From Pyrinomonadaceae bacterium (GTDB lineage Bacteria; Acidobacteriota; Blastocatellia; Pyrinomonadales; Pyrinomonadaceae), in the NCBI GenBank assembly GCA_036277115.1, contig DASUNM010000021.1, positions 62,001-126,000 of the forward strand: DNA of 64,000 nt, read 5' to 3'. Positions within the stretch are counted from its first letter, which is position 1. Each line of letters opens with the position of its first letter. The notes beneath the pieces are model-generated. The model saw nothing but the letters and a program-made list of their open reading frames with translations, had not been told where the DNA came from and made no database searches. The position numbers were made by a program, and so were the translations under genes. Of this stretch, positions 59,095 through 64,000 are shown piece after piece.

Positions 59095-59122
59095 AGTCGA
59101 ACGAGCCGGCGCTGGATCGACA
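59095..59122 (-). promoter_or_regulatory. Predicted ECF42-type promoter of the first DGPF gene
   Basis: On the minus strand: TGTCGA at 59122-59117, 17 bp, then CGACTA from 59099. The last bases before the -10 are GTT. It lies about 43-70 bp upstream of the DGPF gene's ATG at 59052. The form matches what I recall as the published ECF42 promoter (TGTCGA in the -35 and CGAYT-like -10), and a twin lies at 59919-59946. Confidence 0.7.
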
Positions 59123-59125
59123 CCC

Positions 59126-59166
59126 GCCGATCTCAGATTTCAGATCTCAGATTTCAAATCTGAGAT
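59126..59166. repeat. Heptamer array (TCAGATT) at the end of a DGPF gene
   Basis: Units TCAGATT, TCAGATC and their inverse AATCTGA. Part of the array forms a hairpin. The minus-strand DGPF gene ends in it (ISDLKSEI then TGA). Confidence 0.85.
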
Positions 59167-59538
59167 CTCAGCACGCGCGGGCTGCTGACCTGGCAGCCCT
59201 TCTATTTCCAAAAGAGGCCGAATCTCGATCGTGCCGTAACGCGCGGGCGGTATTCGCTCGGCGATCGCCATCGCTTCATCAAGGTCTTTTGCGTCAACGA
59301 TGTAGTAACCACCGAGCTGCTCGCGGGTTTCGGCGAACGGCCCATCAGTGACGACGCGCCGTCCGTCGCGCACGCGCACACTCGTCGCGGTGGCGACGGA
59401 ATGCAAAGGGCCGGCGGCTACATATTGGCCTTTTGCATTAAGATCCTGCGTGAGTTGCGCGGATTCGACGTAGCACTGCTGCCGCTCTTGATCGGTGATC
59501 GCCTGCTCGTCCATGTAAACCAGTAACATGTATTTCAT
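59140..59538 (-). CDS. YCII-related DGPF domain protein
   Basis: A 132-residue protein beginning MKYMLLVYMDEQAITDQERQ and containing RRVVTDGPFAETREQLGGYY, the DGPF block, and DAKDLDEAMAIAERIP. It is a paralogue of the neighbouring protein at 59548-59898 and lies 9 bp after it, in one unit. The C-terminal ISDLKSEI and the stop are encoded by a TCAGATT heptamer array, so the natural end of the protein was probably elsewhere nearby. Confidence 0.92.
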   Translation of the reverse strand: MKYMLLVYMDEQAITDQERQQCYVESAQLTQDLNAKGQYVAAGPLHSVATATSVRVRDGRRVVTDGPFAETREQLGGYYIVDAKDLDEAMAIAERIPPARYGTIEIRPLLEIEGLPGQQPARAEISDLKSEI

Positions 59539-59547
59539 TTCTAATCC

Positions 59548-59898
59548 TCAGGCAGTGGGCGCCACCGGCCGCACCTCGATTGATCCCATTCGCGCCGAGG
59601 GAATGCGCCCGGCGATGGCATTTGCTTCATTCGCGTCCGCGGCTTCGATAAGAAAGAATCCGCCGAGTTGTTCGCGGGTCTCTGCGAACGGCCCGTCAGT
59701 GATCATCGGCTTGCCTTCGCGAACGCGAACGGTCCGGGCTGTCTTAGTAGGCTGTAACTCGTCGCCAACCAGATAAGTTCCTTTGGGCTCGAGTTCCTCA
59801 ATCAGCTTGCGATATTCGCGGTAGACTTCCTGTCTCTCTGCTTCCGTGAGAGCTCCCCAAATCTCTTCGTCCTGGTAAATCAGCAGCATGAACTTCAT
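59548..59898 (-). CDS. YCII-related DGPF domain protein
   Basis: A 116-residue protein beginning MKFMLLIYQDEEIWGALTEA with PMITDGPFAETREQLGGFFL (DGPF block) and DANEANAIAGRIPSARMGSI. The ATG at 59898 follows GGAGGACAGGAAC and gives the family start; the frame is open to 59931. It is first of two DGPF genes in a unit divergent from the ECF42-type sigma gene, whose start lies 96 bp away. Its promoter region holds TGTCGA-N17-CGATT at 59919-59946. Confidence 0.92.
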   Translation of the reverse strand: MKFMLLIYQDEEIWGALTEAERQEVYREYRKLIEELEPKGTYLVGDELQPTKTARTVRVREGKPMITDGPFAETREQLGGFFLIEAADANEANAIAGRIPSARMGSIEVRPVAPTA

Positions 59899-59918
59899 GT
59901 TCCTGTCCTCCACAGGAT

Positions 59919-59946
59919 AATCGAACCGCATCAGCCGAAATCGACA
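59919..59946 (-). promoter_or_regulatory. Predicted ECF42-type promoter of the divergent DGPF pair
   Basis: On the minus strand: TGTCGA (59946-59941), then 17 bp ending GGTT, then CGATTA (from 59923). It lies about 20 bp before the ATG of the DGPF gene at 59898, giving a very short leader that still carries the GGAGGA site. It matches the promoter at 59095-59122 in both boxes and spacing. No copy is seen before the sigma gene itself. Confidence 0.75.
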
Positions 59947-59994
59947 CCGCGGCGCTAAATTTTTTATGATTCGCAGGCAAGTCGCTCAGAAATC

Positions 59995-61254
59995 ATGATT
60001 TCCACGGTTAATACGGCGGTTGACGACGTTTATCGAGCCGATTGGGGTCGCATCGTAGCGACGCTGATCCGCTCGTTCGGCGATTTCGATGTTGCCGAAG
60101 ATGCCGCGCAAGAGGCTTTTGCCGCGGCCGTAAAGCAGTGGCCGAACGAAGGCGTGCCCGCATCTCCGGCCGCATGGATAATTCAAACTGCGAAGCACAA
60201 AGCCATCGATCGGCTCAGGCGCCAGACACGATTTCAAGAGAAGGCCGAATCCTACGCGCTGGAGCAGCCAACTACAACTGAGCAACCAGAGCTGACGGAC
60301 GGGGAAATTCCCGACGATCGACTGCGGCTGATTTTCACTTGTTGTCACCCCGCACTGGCCCCGGAAGCGCAGGTCGCTCTGACGCTGCGTACGCTTTGCG
60401 GTTTGGAAACGGATGAGATCGCGCGCGCCTTTCTGGTTCCAGCGCCGACGATGGCGCAGCGGCTGGTGAGAGCGAAGCGAAAGATTCGCGACGCCGGTAT
60501 TCCTTACAAGATTCCTGACACCAGCGAGATTCGTCAAAGGCTCGACGCGGTCTTGACGGTCATCTACCTGGTCTTCAACGAAGGTTACGCATCGACTCAC
60601 GGCGAACGTCTGGTGCGAACGGATCTGTGCGCTGAGGCGATTCGCCTGGCGCGCATCGTGCGGATGTTATTGGCGCCGTATCCACCCGCTGAAGTTACCG
60701 GCTTGTTGGCGCTGATGCTTCTGCATGACTCGCGGCGCGACGCGCGCGTGGATGAGTCCGGCGATCTAGTGGTGCTGGAAGAGCAGGATCGCGCGCTTTG
60801 GAATCAGTCCCAAATCGACGAGGCCTTTCCTCTTGTTAGGCAGGCAATCGCATCGCCTGCGGCGGGCACTTACGCGCTGCAGGCCGCGATCGCGGCGGAA
60901 CATTGCAAAGCGCAACGCTCGGAACAGACGGACTGGCGACAGATTGTAGAGCTTTATGATCGCCTCGCGCGTTTGCAGCCCTCTCCGATTGTCTCGCTCA
61001 ATCGCGCCGTTGCCGTGGCCATGGCTGATGGGCCAGAGAGCGGACTTCGCTTGATCGACGACCTGATGGCGTCCGGCGAGCTTGATGATTACCATCTGCT
61101 ACACGCCGCGCGCGCGGACCTTTTGCGCAGAAGTGGATCAAGCGAAGAGGCCGCTGCCAGCTACGATCGCGCGCTCGAGTTAACGAGCAACGACGCCGAA
61201 AGACGTTTCCTGGAAAAGCGCCGGCGGAACATGCAAGTAGCTTCAGGCGACTGA
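59995..61254 (+). CDS. RNA polymerase sigma factor, ECF42-type with C-terminal extension
   Basis: A 419-residue sigma-70 family protein. Residues 1-90 hold region 2 (DFDVAEDAAQEAFAAAVKQW, PAAWIIQTAKHKAIDRLRRQ). About 110-180 hold region 4 (LTLRTLCGLETDEIARAFLV, APTMAQRLVRAKRKIRDAGI). The long C-terminal extension includes TVIYLVFNEGYASTHGER (the DUF6596 block) and TPR-like helices, which identifies the ECF42 group. No anti-sigma factor gene is adjacent; the extension is thought to regulate activity in this group. It is divergent from two DGPF genes, its typical partners. The ATG at 59995 starts the conserved region. Confidence 0.93.
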   Translation: MISTVNTAVDDVYRADWGRIVATLIRSFGDFDVAEDAAQEAFAAAVKQWPNEGVPASPAAWIIQTAKHKAIDRLRRQTRFQEKAESYALEQPTTTEQPELTDGEIPDDRLRLIFTCCHPALAPEAQVALTLRTLCGLETDEIARAFLVPAPTMAQRLVRAKRKIRDAGIPYKIPDTSEIRQRLDAVLTVIYLVFNEGYASTHGERLVRTDLCAEAIRLARIVRMLLAPYPPAEVTGLLALMLLHDSRRDARVDESGDLVVLEEQDRALWNQSQIDEAFPLVRQAIASPAAGTYALQAAIAAEHCKAQRSEQTDWRQIVELYDRLARLQPSPIVSLNRAVAVAMADGPESGLRLIDDLMASGELDDYHLLHAARADLLRRSGSSEEAAASYDRALELTSNDAERRFLEKRRRNMQVASGD

Positions 61255-61280
61255 GAGAGTTGCCGGAAACGTCATCGCCA

Positions 61281-61340
61281 CAAAGTCCGAAAAGCGGTTC
61301 TCATTCACGCCGGGCTTAAGCCCGGTGTGAATAAGACAGA
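61281..61340. repeat. Family F element (copy 2)
   Basis: CAAAGTCCGAAAAGCGGTTC, then TCATTCACGCCGGGC and a CCGGGCTTAAGCCCGG hairpin, then GTGAATAAGACAGACTCTC. It lies between the convergent sigma and antiporter genes and may terminate both. It is similar to 16331-16399. Confidence 0.7.
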
Positions 61341-61374
61341 CTCTCCGACCTTTAGATGGCGGAGCGCCCGAACC

Positions 61375-63186
61375 TCAGGCTAGAACCTCGTCGCGCGTGC
61401 GCAAGTGTGCAAGCTGCTCATCCCGCAGTTTCTCAAACCCGTCACTGAGTCCAATTTCGATCACTCTTGCGACCTCACTTGAAGAATGGATGCGCGGGAT
61501 GAAGACGAAATCTGCGCCCCGGTCGTAAAGATCGATCGCGGCGCGCGGGCTGTCTGCGGTCACGATGATGTGCGCGTCGGGCGACAATTGACTGATCTTT
61601 TTCAGCAGCCGCTCGTTGTCAGTTCCTTTCAGAATGTGATCAGGAATTGTTGAGATGACGACCTCCGCGTCGTGAATTCGGGCATGATGCAGCGTGTCCA
61701 TATGCGCTATGTCCCCATAGACGCATTCAATACCGCGCCGTTGTAGTTCGGAATACACCACGGGATTGAAATCGATGACCAGCATCTCGTCGAGTAACGG
61801 ATGGCGTTGGTTTTCACCTCCACTCAATTCAAACTCGTGAACGATGGCGCTTGCCTCGCGAAAGAATCCGAGGAAGACCACGCGCTTAGGAGAAGCCGGC
61901 AGGGCTTCCGTGATGTTCTTTCCCGCCAGGTCCCTAATACGTAAGACCGACAGCACCCGACTTAACCCGGCGGCCAGTTGATGGTTATAGCTAATCATGT
62001 GGGTAGAGATGGTTGAAGTGATCACGAACACAAATATGATCAGCGAAACGGTTTGGCTATTGATATGGCCCAGGGCCAATCCCAAAGAAGCAATGACGAG
62101 CGAGAACTCACTGATTTGAGAGAGGTTGATCGCCGGAATCAGGCTGACGCGGTGGCCATAGCGCATCAGGTAGAGCACCGGAAAGATCGACATGAAGCGG
62201 CTGGCGATCAGAAAAGCTGAAGTCAGCGCAGCTAAGCCAAGGATACCGGGTGTGGGCATGGGAATTTTCATTCCCAGGGCCACGAAGAAGAGCGTGACAA
62301 AGAAATCCCTGATGCTGATGACTTTCGCAATGACATCCAAACTGTAAGGAAAGGTCGACAGTGCGACTCCCGCAATCAGTGCGCCCATCTCTTTCGACAA
62401 GCCGGAGTAGCTCGCCGCCGCGCAGACAAGAAAACACCAGGCGAGCGCCATGATGAGCACGAGTTCAGGTATTTTTGCTACCGACCGAAACAGGCGGGGA
62501 AGAACATAACGACTGAGCAGTAGCGTAACCGCCAGCAGCAGAATTCCTTTTCCAAATGAGGAGGCAAGAGGCGCGAATCGGGGATTACGGAGATTGGGTT
62601 GCAGCGCCAGCGCAATGATGGCCCAGATGTCCTGAAAGACCAGGATGCCGAGGGTGATGCGGCCGGGAAGCGTGTCGAGCTCGTACTTATCATAGAGCAG
62701 CTTCACCGCGATCATCGTGCTACTGATGGCGGCGGCTATCGAGAGGTACAACAATCCGAACTCGCCGCCAAATGCGTTTGGGTTGCCCGCGCGGAAGCCG
62801 AGCAACAGAAAAAAGGGAATGCCCAGCGCCACGCAGATCAGGAATTGGGTTACGCCAGTCGCGATCACGGGCTTGCCTGAAGCGCGAAGCTTCTTGAGGT
62901 CCATCTCCAGGCCGATGATGAACAGAAGTAGAACTAATCCAATTTCAGAAATGGCCTCGATGATTTCAGGGTCGGTGATGAGCTTGAATCCGATTTCAGG
63001 ACCAATCAGCACCCCGGCCAGCAAATAAGCGAGCAGTCCCGGCTGCTTTAACTTGTTCGCGACGAACGCCAGCACGGCCGCGACGATCACACACAACGCA
63101 ATGTTGTTTAGAAGTTCAGCGTGCCCGGAAGGTCCGGCAGCGAATAACAGAAGGTTGGCAGTTAGAGGAATCTCAGGTATCCCCAT
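61375..63186 (-). CDS. Monovalent cation:proton antiporter, CPA2 family with RCK domain
   Basis: A 603-residue inner-membrane protein. About 12 membrane segments occupy residues 15-400, with LAYLLAGVLIGPEIGFKL, GLVLLLFIIGLEMDLKKL and LSQISEFSLVIASLGLALGH typical of KefC/YbaL-like exchangers. The C-terminal RCK/TrkA-N domain (about 430-560) shows FLGFFREASAIVHEFE, CVYGDIAHMDTLHHARI and VVISTIPDHILKGTDNERLL; its first Gly-rich turn is not the canonical GxGxxG. It should exchange K+ or Na+ for protons, gated by a nucleotide or redox signal. It is a single gene. Confidence 0.92.
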   Translation of the reverse strand: MGIPEIPLTANLLLFAAGPSGHAELLNNIALCVIVAAVLAFVANKLKQPGLLAYLLAGVLIGPEIGFKLITDPEIIEAISEIGLVLLLFIIGLEMDLKKLRASGKPVIATGVTQFLICVALGIPFFLLLGFRAGNPNAFGGEFGLLYLSIAAAISSTMIAVKLLYDKYELDTLPGRITLGILVFQDIWAIIALALQPNLRNPRFAPLASSFGKGILLLAVTLLLSRYVLPRLFRSVAKIPELVLIMALAWCFLVCAAASYSGLSKEMGALIAGVALSTFPYSLDVIAKVISIRDFFVTLFFVALGMKIPMPTPGILGLAALTSAFLIASRFMSIFPVLYLMRYGHRVSLIPAINLSQISEFSLVIASLGLALGHINSQTVSLIIFVFVITSTISTHMISYNHQLAAGLSRVLSVLRIRDLAGKNITEALPASPKRVVFLGFFREASAIVHEFELSGGENQRHPLLDEMLVIDFNPVVYSELQRRGIECVYGDIAHMDTLHHARIHDAEVVISTIPDHILKGTDNERLLKKISQLSPDAHIIVTADSPRAAIDLYDRGADFVFIPRIHSSSEVARVIEIGLSDGFEKLRDEQLAHLRTRDEVLA

Positions 63187-63332
63187 CTCAAATTTGATCC
63201 TTGTCTGTGAATTAACTCAATCGTCCGGAGACTTGCAAGCGAGTTTGCGGCCGTGCAGCAAACTCGTGAAGCCAGTTCAGGCACAAAGATTGGCCCGCTC
63301 TAACTTCTGAAAGTCGTTAATTTTGAGATTAC

Positions 63333-63725
63333 TTAGACAGTGGAAGGCGGATCGCGGCCCGAGAGACGCGAGACGAATAGAGCAGACAAAACGGGCGCCG
63401 CCGGCCGGTCGCCGGAACCATACCGGCAAGTCGGCAGACTGCGCACCACTCCGCAGGGCGCGCAGACGAAATCTACTGTATGCCGCTTGTTACGCTTTTG
63501 GTTTTGCGGAGGGACATCAACTGGGCCGTACTTGTAAGGCGCGACTTCGCGGGAGGCCTTGACCGAGAATTGGCCATCCGACGCCTCGCCTGTGGTGATG
63601 GTCGAGACGGGAAATGGTGTGAGCCGCAGTCCTTCACCGATCGAGAAGCACAACGCGACAAGGACCACCAGCGAGACGATCCATGTCAAAGGCTGGATCC
63701 TAATTGTCTCTGAGAGCTGCTTCAT
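63333..63725 (-). CDS. Small membrane-anchored protein of unknown function
   Basis: A 130-residue protein with one N-terminal membrane helix (residues 13-32, LTWIVSLVVLVALCFSIGEG) and an exported basic, Pro-rich domain containing APYKYGPVDVPPQN and VDFVCAPCGVVRSLP with a CAPC pair. I do not recognise it. It has no strong ribosome site, and the C-terminal third could be spurious, so it is only moderately supported. It lies on the same strand as the antiporter, 146 bp upstream of it. Confidence 0.5.
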   Translation of the reverse strand: MKQLSETIRIQPLTWIVSLVVLVALCFSIGEGLRLTPFPVSTITTGEASDGQFSVKASREVAPYKYGPVDVPPQNQKRNKRHTVDFVCAPCGVVRSLPTCRYGSGDRPAAPVLSALFVSRLSGRDPPSTV

Positions 63726-63749
63726 TAAGGGCTGATTCTAGCGCACGTC

Positions 63750-63801
63750 GTGTCAGTACCCAGAGCGGTAGCGACGGATCAAACTGCTTTGCCTCAAAAG
63801 T
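63750..63801. repeat. Family G unit followed by a family F word
   Basis: GTCAGTACCCAGAGCGGTAG and CGACGGATC, then AACTGCTTTGCCTCAAAAGT as in family F. The combination lies between the small membrane protein gene and the partial gene at the right edge. Confidence 0.7.
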
Positions 63802-63855
63802 CTGAGAGTGCGGAATGTCGGCAGAAGGAGTCCGACACATCAGACGCATACTCTC

Positions 63856-64000
63856 CTACCGCACATGCCCCACCTTCCTCATTAGATCCGTAAACCTTGA
63901 ATCGGAACGAAGTGGATCGAGTAATGGCTCAACTTTGAGATGAATCATGTAGAACGAGCCTTCTTCGTATGACTTTGTGAGATGATGCAGCGCCTGCTCC
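63856..64000 (-). CDS. Partial gene, C-terminus of a TPR-type protein
   Basis: On the minus strand the last 48 codons of a gene enter from the right edge and end at a TAG at 63856. They encode EQALHHLTKSYEEGSFYMIH and LKVEPLLDPLRSDSRF, followed by TDLMRKVGHVR. The LDPLRSDPRF-type ending is common at the C-terminus of TPR proteins linked to winged-helix regulators or Ser/Thr kinases. The rest of the protein lies outside the window, so its main activity is unknown. Confidence 0.75.
   Translation of the reverse strand, partial: EQALHHLTKSYEEGSFYMIHLKVEPLLDPLRSDSRFTDLMRKVGHVR

Overview
This 64 kb window is a bacterial chromosome segment of moderately high GC, with no rRNA, tRNA or CRISPR array visible. 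The gene mix suggests an Acidobacteriota genome, perhaps of the Blastocatellia type: many exported peptidases and hydrolases with signal peptides or Tat signals, CadC-like winged-helix regulators, a zinc-ribbon Ser/Thr kinase, and an ECF42-type sigma factor with DGPF proteins. That placement is an inference from gene content only.

Layout. 0-17 kb: an MDR oxidoreductase, M23 and YkuD cell-wall enzymes, a subtilase, an amidohydrolase, an LLM oxidoreductase, a phosphoglycerate-mutase-like phosphatase, a TAP-type hydrolase, an M14 carboxypeptidase, an ankyrin protein and an M1-like peptidase. 16.4-17.1 kb: a single-domain HUH transposase (RAYT/IS200 type) between two roughly 95 bp inverted, hairpin-rich flanks; the right flank forms the 3' end of an araC-type gene. 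18.5-22.0 kb: an AT-richer island with a D12-class adenine methyltransferase, a ParB-like protein and a putative nuclease-fold protein in one operon, facing a small unknown gene. 22-36 kb: SGNH hydrolase, beta-lactamase-like protein, M1 peptidase, alpha/beta hydrolases, a winged-helix/hydrolase/cyclase fusion, tyrosinase and peptidase E. 36-54 kb: esterase, SixA-like phosphatase, META and TPR lipoproteins, a membrane Ser/Thr kinase, a complete M1 aminopeptidase, a LuxR/DUF1579/DUF4199 set, a CocE-like hydrolase, a D-amino-acid-oxidase-like protein whose domain order looks circularly permuted, and a histone-H1-like protein. 54-61 kb: a flap-type exonuclease, then a stress-type run (DUF1428, DUF1801, DoxX, AlkD, two VOC proteins, three DGPF proteins) ending at a divergent ECF42-type sigma gene. 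61-64 kb: a CPA2 antiporter, a small membrane protein and the 3' end of a further gene.

The intergenic space is unusually structured. At least seven dispersed families of hairpin-rich elements (called A to G here) and several arrays of 7-8 bp tandem repeats fill nearly every gap. The arrays run into genes: at least seven reading frames take their last codons and stop codon from them. Two families (A and C) share the architecture of the transposase flanks and may be its non-autonomous relatives.

The best candidates for something undescribed are the methyltransferase/ParB/nuclease-like island, the RAYT with its related dispersed elements, the permuted oxidase with a repeat at its joint, and the sigma/DGPF locus, where both DGPF transcription units carry the same TGTCGA-N17-CGAYT promoter.
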